Assembly: GCF_000970345.1 (NCBI RefSeq)
Contig: NZ_LAQU01000010.1
Span: 62,001-126,000 of the forward strand
DNA length: 64,000 bases
Source: Robbsia andropogonis
GTDB taxonomy: Bacteria > Pseudomonadota > Gammaproteobacteria > Burkholderiales > Burkholderiaceae
Direction: 5' to 3'
The stretch's first letter is position 1, and the number at the start of each line of letters is the position of its first letter. The position numbers and the translations under genes are program-made. Shown here piece by piece: positions 54,603 through 64,000 of this stretch. Below the pieces are notes generated by a model. It was given only the letters and a program-made list of their open reading frames with translations. It had not been told where the DNA came from and searched no databases.

Positions 54603-56132
54603 ATGGCGACCGATAATACCGCCTTGCCGCGGTCGGCCGCGGGTGACTACAACCCTTGGTTGATCGCCGTCATCGTGTCGATTGCGACCTTCATGGAGGT
54701 ACTGGACACCACGATCGCCAATGTGGCCCTCAGACATATCGCCGGTGGATTAGGGGCAAGCCAGGATCAAAGTACGTACATCACCACCAGTTACCTGGTG
54801 AGTAATGCGATTATCTTGCCAATCAGCGGCTGGCTATCGAACGTGATTGGACGTAAGCGCTTCTATATGATGTGCGTGGTGCTTTTCACGGTCAGCTCTG
54901 TTGCGTGTGGATTTGCAACGTCGTTGACGATGATGGTCGTCTTCCGGGTGTTGCAAGGTCTGGGCGGGGGCGGCCTGGCCCCGGTTGAGCAAAGTATTTT
55001 CGCGGACACGTTTACGGTCGAGAAGCGTGCGCTGGCGTTCGCGCTCTACGGATTTACCGTTGTCACGGCGCCGGCGATCGGTCCGATGCTCGGGGGATGG
55101 ATCACCGAGAATTTCTCGTGGCACTGGGTTTTCCTGATCAATTTGCCGGTCGGTTTGTTGTCGTTGGTGTTGACCTGGCTATTCGTCAGCGACAGCAAAT
55201 TGGTGAAGCAGGAACGACAGGCGTTGCTCGATAAAGGTGTGAAGGTCGATTACCTGGGCTTTTTTCTTATCGCGATTGGCTTCGGTTGCCTGCAGATCGT
55301 ATTGGATAAGTTCGAGCGTGAAGACGGCTTCTCATCGAACTTCATCTGCACGCTGTCTGCTATTGCAGGCATCGCACTGATCGCCCTCGTTATTCGCGAG
55401 TTGACGACCGACCAGCCAATCGTGAACCTTCGCTTATTCAAATCGCGTGCCTTTGCCATCAGTTGTACCGTAATGTTCGCATTCGGTTTCATCATCAACA
55501 GTACGACACAGATCCTGCCGCAATTCACGCAGGAATTACTAGGCTATGACGCGACCAACGCCGGTCTGACGCTCGGCCTCGGTGGGCTCATGACGGTCTT
55601 CATCATGCCGATTGCCGGTGTCGTCACCGGCCGTGTTTTTCAGCCGAAATGGCTCGTGATGGTATCCCTGGCAGGTACAGGTATCGCGCTGCTCCACACG
55701 GCAGGGCTCAATTTGAATATCGGTTTCGAATATGTGTCGTTGTCGCGTCTCTATCAGGTCATCTGGTTGCCTTTCCTCTTTATTCCTTTGTCGACGGTTC
55801 AGTTTGTAGGCGTACCGGAAAGCGAAAATAACAATGCGTCGGCGCTGATCAACATGACGCGCAATCTAGGTGGCAGTTTCGGCGTATCGTTGGTGACAAC
55901 CGAATTGGCGTGGCGGGAGCAATTCCATCATGCGCGGCTCGCTGAACATATCACGCCTTATAACGGTTTTACCGGTTCGCTTCGTTCGATCGCATCAACG
56001 GTGGAACAGCAGGCATCTGTCATGAGTTATCTCGATGTCTTCATCGTGCTGGGGGTCATTTCATTGGTGCTGGCGCCCATCTGTTTTTTCTTGCCCAAGC
56101 TGCCGAAGGGAGCGCCAATCAATGCGCATTGA
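54603..56132 (+). CDS. EmrB/QacA-type drug efflux MFS transporter (DHA2, 14 TM)
   Basis: This 509-residue proton-driven exporter has 14 predicted membrane segments. The DHA2 motif C region is FMEVLDTTIANVALRHIAGGLG and motif A is GWLSNVIGRKRFYM. The start ATG 54603 lies two bases after the adaptor stop codon, so the two are co-translated. With the HlyD protein and the outer-membrane factor it would expel hydrophobic or aromatic toxins across both membranes. Confidence 0.92.
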   Translation: MATDNTALPRSAAGDYNPWLIAVIVSIATFMEVLDTTIANVALRHIAGGLGASQDQSTYITTSYLVSNAIILPISGWLSNVIGRKRFYMMCVVLFTVSSVACGFATSLTMMVVFRVLQGLGGGGLAPVEQSIFADTFTVEKRALAFALYGFTVVTAPAIGPMLGGWITENFSWHWVFLINLPVGLLSLVLTWLFVSDSKLVKQERQALLDKGVKVDYLGFFLIAIGFGCLQIVLDKFEREDGFSSNFICTLSAIAGIALIALVIRELTTDQPIVNLRLFKSRAFAISCTVMFAFGFIINSTTQILPQFTQELLGYDATNAGLTLGLGGLMTVFIMPIAGVVTGRVFQPKWLVMVSLAGTGIALLHTAGLNLNIGFEYVSLSRLYQVIWLPFLFIPLSTVQFVGVPESENNNASALINMTRNLGGSFGVSLVTTELAWREQFHHARLAEHITPYNGFTGSLRSIASTVEQQASVMSYLDVFIVLGVISLVLAPICFFLPKLPKGAPINAH

Positions 56133-57708
56133 TTATCGATTGCCATCCCTGTTGATTTCGTCGATTGCTTTGGTCTCCGGATGTACGATGGGCCCGGATT
56201 TTCAACGGCCGGCGCTACAGACGCCAGCACAATGGACGGAAACGCCGACACCTTCGGATACAGGGCATGCGGTTGCCGTGCAGGAGCCTGTTGCGCCTGC
56301 GTGGTGGAACAGTTTCGGTGATCCGTTACTGACCACGTTGGTCGCGCGTGCCATGAACAGCAACCTCGATATCCAGGCTGCGGCGGCACGCGTGGCGGAG
56401 TCTCGCGCGCAATTCAAGCAGGCGCGCGCGAGCGCGTTGCCAACATTGAACGGAAACGCCTCCTATACGCGGGAGTTGCAGAGTGCCGACGGGGTGGTCG
56501 GACTGCTTGAGAGTAGCGGCTCATCGGCCGCAACCTCTACGAATGGGCTAGGCGGCCGTGAAAGTGGGGTGCCGACACAAGACGTTACGTCGAGTGGGCT
56601 GCCACCGTTCAATCTCTATCAATATGGATTTGACGCGTCATGGGAGCTTGATCTGTGGGGCCGAGTGCGGCGTACCGCGGAGAACGCCAGCGCGACAGCG
56701 GAAGCGCAGGAAGAAGCAAGGCACGACGTGATGGTGTCCACGGCTGCGGAAGTCGCACGCGACTATCTTACCCTTCGAAGCACGCAACAGAAACTTGCGC
56801 TTGCAAAGCAGAATCTTGCTTACGCGCGGCGCACGGTCCAGCTGACGCGTGAACGGGCGAAACATGGCTTGACGACCGATCTGGATGTCGCAAATGCGGA
56901 AAGCCAGGCGGAAACGACAGCTGCGAACCTTCCCCAGTTCGAACAGCAGGAGGCGCAACTGATCAACGCTATCGGGCTATTGCTCGGTGAATATCCTCAA
57001 ACGCTTGCCGTACAGCTACGCGAACCGGCGGCAATACCGGTCGCGCCACCGCGTGTACCCATTGGCCTACCGTCCGACTTATTACGTCGCAGGCCCGACA
57101 TACGCGAGTCGGAGGCAAAATTACACGCGGCAACGGCCAGCATCGGTGCCGCGAAGGCCGACTTTTTCCCGAAGATCACGTTGTCGGGTAGCGTTGCCAT
57201 TCAGGCTACGCAGTTCTCCAATATGGGGAGTTGGGGGGCGCGGAGCTATAGCGCCGGTCCCAGCATATCACTGCCGATTTTCGAGGGAGGCAAGCTACGT
57301 GCGACCCTTGCCTTGCGCAATGCGCAGCAGAAGGAGGCGGCAATCACCTATCGGAAAACAGTGCTATCCGCTTTCCAGGAAGTAGATGACGCGTTAACGC
57401 AGTTCGGTACGGAGCAGCAGCGCCGCGATAGCCTTGCGGCAAGCGTCGATGCTTCAAAGCGCGCGTTGGATCTCGCGAATCAACGGTATTCGAGAGGGCT
57501 GACCACTTACCTCGATGTACTGAGCGCGCAGAAAAACGTCCTTACCTACGAGCAACAGTGGGTCGACAGTACCGCGACGGTTTCCACTGATTTGGTGGCG
57601 CTTTATAAAGCATTGGGAGGCGGCTGGGATGTGATGTCTGATTCAGGTGAAGCACGCCTCGCGAACCATGTCCTGGCGGTGACTTCCTCGCGGAATGCAG
57701 CGCAGTAA
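56122..57708 (+). CDS. Outer-membrane efflux lipoprotein (NodT/OprM family)
   Basis: The 528-residue protein has a lipoprotein signal with lipobox VSGC at about residues 16-19, then the NodT/OprM start (TMGPDFQRP). Two OEP repeats follow, each a long helical hairpin (NSNLDIQAAAARVAESRAQF; RRPDIRESEAKLHAATASIG), with barrel strands between. ATG 56122 overlaps the end of the EmrB gene by 11 bases. A Ser/Gly-rich insertion lies at about 125-155. It forms the TolC-like exit duct of the pump. Confidence 0.9.
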   Translation: MRIDYRLPSLLISSIALVSGCTMGPDFQRPALQTPAQWTETPTPSDTGHAVAVQEPVAPAWWNSFGDPLLTTLVARAMNSNLDIQAAAARVAESRAQFKQARASALPTLNGNASYTRELQSADGVVGLLESSGSSAATSTNGLGGRESGVPTQDVTSSGLPPFNLYQYGFDASWELDLWGRVRRTAENASATAEAQEEARHDVMVSTAAEVARDYLTLRSTQQKLALAKQNLAYARRTVQLTRERAKHGLTTDLDVANAESQAETTAANLPQFEQQEAQLINAIGLLLGEYPQTLAVQLREPAAIPVAPPRVPIGLPSDLLRRRPDIRESEAKLHAATASIGAAKADFFPKITLSGSVAIQATQFSNMGSWGARSYSAGPSISLPIFEGGKLRATLALRNAQQKEAAITYRKTVLSAFQEVDDALTQFGTEQQRRDSLAASVDASKRALDLANQRYSRGLTTYLDVLSAQKNVLTYEQQWVDSTATVSTDLVALYKALGGGWDVMSDSGEARLANHVLAVTSSRNAAQ

Positions 57709-57845
57709 CGGCGGGTGATCGGCCCCGAATCAGTGGTAAGACGGTGGCAAACGCGCCTATCGTCGCGCTGCCTGCCGCGGCATCAAACGCCGAGCGCATC
57801 CGCTTGGCACCTGCGACGCCCGCCGCCTCCGCCGTTGCGAGACCG

Positions 57846-58784
57846 TCAAGGACGGCCCTCACGCGCGAATGGAGACTGTTCCAACTCCAGTGTATTGCGC
57901 AGAAAATCCAGGAAAAGCTGTACCGGCTTTGGAAGTGTACGTCCCACCAAGGTTTGCAACTCGAGATTACGTGCGTCCAGCGCCTTGTCCCGAATCAATT
58001 TGGCCACCAGGTCTCCGCGGCGGCAAGCATTTCTCACCGATACTTCGCCTGACACGGTGATGCCATTTCCCGCACGAACGAAGCTATGCAGGCAAACAAT
58101 GAAATTGCTGGTGATCGCGGGTTCGACTAGCAGTTGTCGCAGGCTGCAAGCAATGTCGAATAGCTGCCGTACCGTGGTGCTCTGGTCCGGAAGCGCCAGC
58201 GGATATTGAATCATCTCGGCCAAATCGATGTAATCCCGGTCCGCAAGCGGATGATCGGGCCGCATCACGGCAAGAACGGGTGCCGGTTGACGATGTTCGA
58301 CCTTGATTTCTTTTTGGGGTGTCCGACTGAATACGAAGCCGATATCGGCATCTCCTTCAATAATGCGTCGGGACACGTGGACCGGTTCGGTGACGGTGAC
58401 ATCAAATGTTATTCCCGGATAGTGCTTTTGATACTCGGTAATGACGCCCGGCAGGAACTCGATTGCGAAGCCCTCCGAAGACGTGAGGCGAATACTGCCG
58501 CCTTTCGCACCTTGTAAATCCGCAATCTGCTGAATAACATGATCCGCATCGAGCGCTGCCTTGAACGCATGCGCGGCCAGTACGTTACCGGCAGCACTTG
58601 GCACCATGCCGCGTGGTCGCCGATCGAAGAGACTGGTCTCCAGTACGTTTTCGAGATGCGCGATCTGCCGACTGATTGCGGAGCCGGCAACACCAAGCCG
58701 AATCGATGCCTCCGTGATGGAGCCGCAGCGTACGACTTCAACGAAATAGCGCAGCGCGGTTTCCTGTAAGTGATGGACTTTCAT
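57846..58784 (-). CDS. LysR-family transcriptional regulator
   Basis: The 312-residue regulator has the LysR helix-turn-helix (LRYFVEVVRCGSITEASIRLGVAGSAISRQIAHLE, residues about 11-45) and the effector-binding domain (GSIRLTSSEGFAIEFLPGVI; DIGFVFSRTP). It is divergent from the Dpp-type operon with a 243-base gap, so it probably controls that importer. It runs convergent to the efflux operon at its other end. ATG 58784 is the natural start. The inducer is unknown. Confidence 0.9.
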   Translation of the reverse strand: MKVHHLQETALRYFVEVVRCGSITEASIRLGVAGSAISRQIAHLENVLETSLFDRRPRGMVPSAAGNVLAAHAFKAALDADHVIQQIADLQGAKGGSIRLTSSEGFAIEFLPGVITEYQKHYPGITFDVTVTEPVHVSRRIIEGDADIGFVFSRTPQKEIKVEHRQPAPVLAVMRPDHPLADRDYIDLAEMIQYPLALPDQSTTVRQLFDIACSLRQLLVEPAITSNFIVCLHSFVRAGNGITVSGEVSVRNACRRGDLVAKLIRDKALDARNLELQTLVGRTLPKPVQLFLDFLRNTLELEQSPFAREGRP

Positions 58785-59027
58785 TAAACGAGCAAGTCAA
58801 AAAAGCGATCAAAACCGATTTCCAGGGTGTCGACACCAAATGGTCGATCGGCGTGGGACAGCGACGTGCATCCGTGCTGTCGTCGACGGTATGCCGTTTC
58901 GGCAACGCAAACTTATTTATTTGATATTAGTCGCAAAATAATTCGCTGATAAGCTCGATTTCATGGGATCGGGCACCGGCCCTACGATGGCCGACACGCT
59001 GCCCCTGTTGATAAAGGAATACGAGAG
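58785..59027. promoter_or_regulatory. Divergent LysR-dpp intergenic region
   Basis: This 243-base gap includes an AT-rich stretch with arms TTATTT and AAATAA around 58913-58941, of the type LysR proteins bind. No certain T-N11-A box or promoter boxes could be fixed. Confidence 0.35.
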
Positions 59028-60653
59028 ATGCAAGCTGCTGCCGTTCCGCTTCGCCTGTTATCCATGCTCCAATCGGTACGACGTCCGTTTTCGTCGATCA
59101 TGCGCGCCACGTTCAACATTTCGATGCATGACCGGATGTGGCATGGTGTGCTTGTCGCCGCGCTTGCCATTCCGTTGACTGCACCATTGACGGCGCACGC
59201 AAGCAAAGCCGATAACACATTGATTTATGCATCAGACAGCGAAGCGGAAAACGTGTCTCCATACCATAACAATGTCCGCGAAGGTGTAATACTTGCGCAT
59301 ATGGCGTGGGACACCTTGATTTATCGAGATCCGAATACCGGTAAATATCTGCCTGATCTGGCCACGGCCTGGAACTGGGAGTCACCCACATCGCTGGTGC
59401 TGGATCTTCGCAAGGATGTGGCGTTCCAAAACGGTGATCCATTTACCGCGGATGACGTAGTCTTCACATTCAACTACATCAACTCACCGGATTCGAGAGC
59501 CGTCTCGCGGCAGAACACGGATTGGATTAAGACTGCCGAGAAAATCAACGACTACAAAGTACGTCTGGTGTTGAAGGCGCCATTCCCGGCGGCACTTGAA
59601 TATCTGGCTGGACCGACGCCGATATACCCGGCGGCCTATTTCAAGAAAGTTGGGCTCGAAGGTTATAGCAAGGCGCCGATTGGCACGGGGCCATACACGA
59701 TTACGCAAGTCACGCCCGGCAAGGGTGTGACGATGGTGATCAACAAGCATTATTTCAAGGGAAGTCCGATCGGCACGCCGCACATCGGCACCGTCAAGTT
59801 TCTGGTGATCTCTGATCCGGAAACGCGCGCCGCGCAGTTAATGACGGGTGCAGTGGATTGGATATGGCGCGTGCCCCCCGATCAAGCGGACTCTCTGAAA
59901 CAAATGCCAAATATCGCCGTGATCGGCGGCGAAACGATGCGCGTCGGGTTCATGTCCATGGATGCGCTAGGCACTTCCACACCCCATTCCCCGTTCAAGG
60001 ATGTTCGCGTGCGTCAGGCTGTCAATTACGCAATCAACCGAGCCGGCATGGCGAAAGATCTGGTGCGTGGCGGGAGCCAACCGCTTTGGGCAGCCTGTTT
60101 CAGAACGCAGTTCGGATGTGATGACTCAGCGGTAACCAAGTACCCGTATGATCCTGCAAAAGCGAAGGCGCTGCTGAAAGATGCCGGTTACCCGAATGGT
60201 TTCGAAACCGATCTCTATGCCTATCGCGAGCGCGAATACGCGGAGGCATTAGTGGGTGATTTGCGAAAAGTGGGTATTACCGCGCGCCTGCACTACGTGC
60301 AATACGCGACCCTGCGCACTACGCAACGCGACGGCAAGACGCCGTTGACCTTCCAGGCCTGGGGATCGTATTCAATCAATGATGCCTCGGCTTTCGTCGG
60401 CAATTGGTTCGAAGGCGGGCCGGACGACGTCGCGAAAGATCCCGAGGTGATTCAATGGCTGAAGACCGCCGACACGTCGAATGATCCAGCCGTACGCAAG
60501 GCAAATTACGCGAAGGCATTGAAGCGGATCAGTGACCAGGCATATTGGGTTCCGCTGTTCTCGTATTCGACGAACTATGCCTATAACTCCGCGCTGAATT
60601 TCAAAGCCTATCCCGATGAGTTGCCACGTTTCTATGAAGCGAGCTGGAAGTAG
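59028..60653 (+). CDS. Peptide/nickel-type ABC transporter substrate-binding protein (SBP family 5)
   Basis: The 541-residue periplasmic protein is a family-5 solute-binding protein (DppA/OppA fold): ATAWNWESPTSLVLDLRKDVAFQNGDPFTADDVVFTFNYI (residues about 113-152) and GTGPYTITQV. The signal peptide seems long; a hydrophobic core lies at about 39-57 ending AHA, so a later start such as the Met near residue 26 or 34 is possible. It binds peptides or another oligomeric ligand and feeds the DppB-F-like subunits encoded downstream. Confidence 0.9.
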   Translation: MQAAAVPLRLLSMLQSVRRPFSSIMRATFNISMHDRMWHGVLVAALAIPLTAPLTAHASKADNTLIYASDSEAENVSPYHNNVREGVILAHMAWDTLIYRDPNTGKYLPDLATAWNWESPTSLVLDLRKDVAFQNGDPFTADDVVFTFNYINSPDSRAVSRQNTDWIKTAEKINDYKVRLVLKAPFPAALEYLAGPTPIYPAAYFKKVGLEGYSKAPIGTGPYTITQVTPGKGVTMVINKHYFKGSPIGTPHIGTVKFLVISDPETRAAQLMTGAVDWIWRVPPDQADSLKQMPNIAVIGGETMRVGFMSMDALGTSTPHSPFKDVRVRQAVNYAINRAGMAKDLVRGGSQPLWAACFRTQFGCDDSAVTKYPYDPAKAKALLKDAGYPNGFETDLYAYREREYAEALVGDLRKVGITARLHYVQYATLRTTQRDGKTPLTFQAWGSYSINDASAFVGNWFEGGPDDVAKDPEVIQWLKTADTSNDPAVRKANYAKALKRISDQAYWVPLFSYSTNYAYNSALNFKAYPDELPRFYEASWK

Positions 60654-60773
60654 GTTGGTGTCATTGCCCTGCCGTCTCATTTATCCCTATCCATGCGTGA
60701 TGAGCGACGGCGTTCACCCTGTATCAGCGACAAAAGCCGAGCGGTTGCGGCCGGATAATCGGGAGAACGTGTG

Positions 60774-61688
60774 ATGTTTGCCTATCTGTTGCGACGTCTG
60801 GCGATCGCGTTGGCCGTTTGTTTCACGGTGTCCGTCGTCAGCTTTACCTTGCTGCATTTGTCCGGCGATCTGGCAACGGCGATTGCGGGGCCCGAGGCGA
60901 ATGCGGCGACCGTTGATGCGCTTCGGCATCAACTCGGACTGGACAAACCGTTGGTGACGCAATATGTGGAATGGTTGTGGCGGGCGTTGCATCTCGATTT
61001 TGGCCGCTCCTTCTATTTTCAGGCCAGTGTGATGTCCTTGATTGCGGCCCGCTTGCCGATCACGCTCCAGTTAGGCGGCAGCGCACTGGCGATGGCCACG
61101 CTATTGGCTATCCCGTTGGGTATTCTCGCCGCGATGTATCGCGATACGTGGATCGACCGTCTTGCCTTGTTGATCGCGGTCATTGGCCAAGCCATGCCGA
61201 GTTTCTGGTTTGGGCTGACGCTGATTCTATTGTTCGCCGTGGGCTTGCACTGGTTTCCTGTCGCGGGCAACGCCTCGTGGAAAAACTTCGTACTTCCTGC
61301 CGTGGCGCTTGGTTATTACGCAACCCCTTCGATGATGCGGTTGACCCGTAACGGCATGCTTGACGTGCTGGGTTCCGACTACATTCGTACTGCCAGGGCC
61401 AAAGGCCTCAGTGCCTCCCGGGTGATTTTCAAACACGCATTGCGCAACGCCATCATTCCGGTGGTTGCGCTAGCCGCCGTCGAGCTGGGTTTCATGCTGG
61501 GCGGCTCCGTAGTGATCGAGTCGGTGTTTTCTTTGCAAGGTCTGGGGCAGCTTGCCTGGGACGCGATTTCACGAAACGATTTCCCGATCGTCCAGGCGGT
61601 CGTCCTGATCATTGCTCTGATTTACATCGGGCTGACTTTTTTTGCGGATGTGATCAATGCGCTGCTTGATCCGCGCTTGCGTAGCTAG
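60774..61688 (+). CDS. Dpp-type ABC transporter permease (DppB-like)
   Basis: The 304-residue inner-membrane permease has six membrane segments. Residues at the start (LLRRLAIALAVCFTVSVVSF) and the EAA loop (YIRTARAKGLSASRVIFKHALRN) are typical of DppB/OppB. ATG 60774 has GGAG eight bases upstream. It pairs with the 61697 permease. Confidence 0.92.
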   Translation: MFAYLLRRLAIALAVCFTVSVVSFTLLHLSGDLATAIAGPEANAATVDALRHQLGLDKPLVTQYVEWLWRALHLDFGRSFYFQASVMSLIAARLPITLQLGGSALAMATLLAIPLGILAAMYRDTWIDRLALLIAVIGQAMPSFWFGLTLILLFAVGLHWFPVAGNASWKNFVLPAVALGYYATPSMMRLTRNGMLDVLGSDYIRTARAKGLSASRVIFKHALRNAIIPVVALAAVELGFMLGGSVVIESVFSLQGLGQLAWDAISRNDFPIVQAVVLIIALIYIGLTFFADVINALLDPRLRS

Positions 61689-61696
61689 GAACGCGA

Positions 61697-62662
61697 ATGA
61701 CCATGACATCATCCCGCTCCGCTGCACAGTCGTCCTCTCCGGCACCCGTGGTGCAGGCTCCCGCGTCCGGCGGTGCCATGCCATTGCAGATGGACCTGCC
61801 ATTGGTCCAGCCGCGGCGGCACGGGTTATCTCGCCTTCTAGGCAGGCATGGACTGGTACTCGGTGCGGCCCTTCTGTTCATCATCGTGCTGGCTGCGATA
61901 CTCGCTCCCTGGATTGCGCCGCATGATCCCTATAACCAGGACCTGGGCACGCGATTGATTCCACCCGTCTGGAACGCGCGTGGTAGTTGGGAGCATGTGT
62001 TGGGAACCGACAAACTCGGACGGGACTATCTAAGCCGTCTTTTGTTCGGGGCTCGTGTCTCGCTACTGATCGGCTTGCTGACCGCGCTGATTTCAGGCGC
62101 GATCGGTACGACGCTTGGCGTACTCGCCGGCTATTTCGGTGGACGCGTCGACGCGGTGGTGAGTTACATCCTGACAACCCGGCTGGCATTGCCGGTCGTG
62201 CTTGTGGCGTTGGCGATGTCGTCATTGATCGGTGGTTCTCTGAAAACCGTGGTGCTGCTGCTGGGCTTTCTTTTATGGGATAGGTTTGCCGTGGTCACCC
62301 GCTCGGTCACGCAGCAGTTGCGTAACGCGGAATTCATTGCGGCGGCCAAGGCGCTTGGTGCATCCACGCCTTTTATTCTATTGCGCGAGTTGTTGCCGAA
62401 CATCACAGGTGCCTTGACCGTTGTAATTACCCTGGAAATGGCTCATGCCATCCTGCTTGAGGCGACGTTGTCGTTCCTGGGGTTGGGTGTTCCGCCGCCC
62501 ATGCCGTCCTGGGGGCTGATGATCGCGGAAGGGAAGTCATACATGTTCTTCCAACCTTGGATCATCATGATTCCGGGCGTGGCGCTGGCGGTGTTGGTGA
62601 TGGCGATCAATCTCCTTGGCGATGGGCTGCGCGACCTGAACGCGCCCGATGGCCGCAACTGA
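61697..62662 (+). CDS. Dpp-type ABC transporter permease (DppC-like)
   Basis: The 321-residue permease has a cytoplasmic N-terminal stretch of about 45 residues, six membrane segments, the DppC signature (HVLGTDKLGRDYLSRLLFGARVSLLIGL, residues about 102-129) and an EAA loop (FIAAAKALGASTPFILLRELLPN). It begins eight bases after the DppB-like stop codon. It completes the channel of the importer. Confidence 0.92.
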   Translation: MTMTSSRSAAQSSSPAPVVQAPASGGAMPLQMDLPLVQPRRHGLSRLLGRHGLVLGAALLFIIVLAAILAPWIAPHDPYNQDLGTRLIPPVWNARGSWEHVLGTDKLGRDYLSRLLFGARVSLLIGLLTALISGAIGTTLGVLAGYFGGRVDAVVSYILTTRLALPVVLVALAMSSLIGGSLKTVVLLLGFLLWDRFAVVTRSVTQQLRNAEFIAAAKALGASTPFILLRELLPNITGALTVVITLEMAHAILLEATLSFLGLGVPPPMPSWGLMIAEGKSYMFFQPWIIMIPGVALAVLVMAINLLGDGLRDLNAPDGRN

Positions 62663-62704
62663 ACCCGCAGCGAACGGACGACCAATGGAAAAAGAGGCGC
62701 GGAT

Positions 62705-63727
62705 ATGAGTGCACTACTCGAGGTTCAAGATCTGCGTGTTGATCTGCCCACGCCGAATGGTGTGCTGCACGCGGTGCGGGGAATCGATTTTCATATCGAT
62801 CGCGGCGAAATGCTGTGCCTTGTCGGCGAGTCGGGGTGTGGTAAATCCATGACGTCACTGGCAATCATGGATTTACTTCCGAGACGAGCGGTGCGCACTT
62901 CTGGGCAATTGCGTTTCGATTCGATCACATTGCCCGGCTTGTCAGCGAAATCGATGAATGCGTTGCGCGGCGCGCGCATGTCGATGATCTTCCAGGAGCC
63001 GATGACCTCACTGAATCCGTCATTTACCCTGGGCGACCAATTATGCGAAACCTTGTTGCAACATCGCAAGGTGAGTCGGACAGTGGCGCGCGACCGGGCC
63101 GTCTACTTGCTGGAGCGCACTGGCATACCGCAGGCCGCAGTACGGATGAGGCAGTACCCCCACCAGTTGTCGGGTGGATTGCGCCAGCGCGTGATGATCG
63201 CGATGGCGTTGATGTGCGAACCTGATCTGATCATTGCCGACGAGCCAACGACCGCGCTCGACGTCACTGTTCAAGCACAGATTCTCAAGCTGATTCGCGA
63301 ACTGCAGAAGGAGTTCGGCACCGCGGTCCTGTTCATCACGCATGATTTGGGTGTCGTTGCGCGGATCGCCGACCGCGTTGCCGTGATGTATGCCGGGCAG
63401 ATCATCGAAACCGCACCCGTGAACGAACTGTTTGCAACGCCTTCCCATCCTTACACACAGGGACTGCTGAACTGTATTCCCGTGCGAGGTAAAACAGCGC
63501 CTGGCAGCCATCTTGCGGCGATTTCCGGTACGGTGCCTTCATTGGTAGGAGAAATCACCGGTTGTCCGTTCCGTAACCGCTGTCCGAACGCACATGCAGC
63601 GTGCGAGAAAACGCCTCCTGAGTTATCAGTGGGTCCGAATCATCAGGTTCGGTGCGTGCTTGCAAAATCGAGTGGGGTACTACCGGCCGCGATACCATGC
63701 TCCAATATGGTAGGGGAGGCCGTCTGA
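62705..63727 (+). CDS. Dpp-type ABC transporter ATP-binding protein (DppD-like)
   Basis: The 340-residue ATPase has Walker A (GESGCGKSM), signature LSGGLRQRV, Walker B (DLIIADEPT) and switch His (ITHDLG). The C-terminal oligopeptide/dipeptide motif contains the cysteine cluster [14 protein letters not shown], an iron-sulfur-type site typical of DppD/OppD. Its TGA overlaps the start of the next ATPase gene. Confidence 0.93.
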   Translation: MSALLEVQDLRVDLPTPNGVLHAVRGIDFHIDRGEMLCLVGESGCGKSMTSLAIMDLLPRRAVRTSGQLRFDSITLPGLSAKSMNALRGARMSMIFQEPMTSLNPSFTLGDQLCETLLQHRKVSRTVARDRAVYLLERTGIPQAAVRMRQYPHQLSGGLRQRVMIAMALMCEPDLIIADEPTTALDVTVQAQILKLIRELQKEFGTAVLFITHDLGVVARIADRVAVMYAGQIIETAPVNELFATPSHPYTQGLLNCIPVRGKTAPGSHLAAISGTVPSLVGEITGCPFRNRCPNAHAACEKTPPELSVGPNHQVRCVLAKSSGVLPAAIPCSNMVGEAV

Positions 63728-64000
63728 TGGTCAGAGCGTCTACCTCGGATTCCTTTGCACAACGGACGAGCGCTTTTTCGAAAGGCGACGGTTCTGTCAT
63801 GTCGTCGGACAAGCTGGCGTCTCCGATCGCGCTCGAGTTATGCGCGATCAGTCGGGTTTTTCAACTGAATGGTGGTCTCTTCCGCTCACCAATGCCTTTC
63901 AAAGCGATAGACAACGTGTCATTACGCGTAATGCGTGGCGAGACGCTGGCCTTGGTGGGTGAATCAGGCTGTGGTAAAAGCACGCTGGCAAAAATCCTGC
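63727..64000 (+). CDS. Dpp-type ABC transporter ATP-binding protein (DppF-like), 3' end outside window
   Basis: Only the first 91 residues are present. The frame starts at ATG 63727, overlapping the previous stop (TGATG), or at ATG 63799. Walker A reads GESGCGKST at the end of the visible part. It would be the second ATPase of the importer. The gene continues past base 64000. Confidence 0.85.
   Translation, partial: MVRASTSDSFAQRTSAFSKGDGSVMSSDKLASPIALELCAISRVFQLNGGLFRSPMPFKAIDNVSLRVMRGETLALVGESGCGKSTLAKIL

Overview
The window reads as a chromosomal segment of a plant- or soil-associated Burkholderiaceae-type betaproteobacterium. This rests on protein resemblance and content, not on a marker gene: an Omp38-type porin, PobA with an AraC-type regulator, many hybrid kinases, a pectic-galactan locus and a possible type III effector fragment. 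A genus close to Burkholderia, Paraburkholderia or Robbsia is likely but cannot be fixed. Most of the window is GC-rich; about 11-20.2 kb is visibly more AT-rich. I see no rRNA, tRNA, insertion sequence or CRISPR array.

Layout. (1) 1-1832: C-terminal part of a large protein that may be a secreted effector. (2) 2010-20246: a signalling block with a membrane histidine kinase, a GAF hybrid kinase, an amino-acid-permease-fused hybrid kinase with a complete internal phosphorelay, a REC-EAL phosphodiesterase, a REC protein with an unknown N-terminal domain, an Aer-like PAS chemoreceptor, small unknown ORFs, a large CHASE/PAS hybrid kinase split by a one-base frameshift, and a REC-GGDEF diguanylate cyclase. 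(3) 20330-20806: remnant of an alpha/beta hydrolase. (4) 21128-29986: a beta-1,4-galactan utilisation locus (ABC importer, GH42 beta-galactosidase, GH53 endo-galactanase) on the minus strand, facing a divergent LacI-family regulator with two matching palindromic operators between them. (5) 30100-32071: an O-acetylhomoserine sulfhydrylase-type gene and a dead ABC binding-protein gene. (6) 32180-50313: a large aromatic-degradation region. It holds a two-component flavin monooxygenase (reductase intact, oxygenase frameshifted), transporters and porins, an FAD ring-hydroxylase with a SnoaL-like partner, a GntR regulator, and a run of extradiol dioxygenase, FAH-family hydrolase, aldehyde dehydrogenase and acetoacetate-decarboxylase-family protein. 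(7) 50370-52592: AraC regulator and pobA. (8) 52637-57708: TetR regulator and a tripartite EmrAB/outer-membrane-factor efflux pump. (9) 57846-64000: LysR regulator and a Dpp-type ABC importer whose last ATPase gene runs off the window.

How it fits together. The signalling block could couple amino-acid or other nutrient sensing to cyclic-di-GMP turnover (EAL at one end, GGDEF at the other). The galactan locus is a self-contained import and hydrolysis module. The aromatic region looks like a meta-cleavage route for an unidentified aromatic acid beside the 4-hydroxybenzoate-to-protocatechuate step, with a pump that could relieve aromatic-acid stress. Four genes are degraded: two by single-base loss in homopolymers, one by a nonsense codon plus truncation, one by loss of its N-terminal half. 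Either this part of the genome is decaying, or some of the frameshifts are sequence errors.
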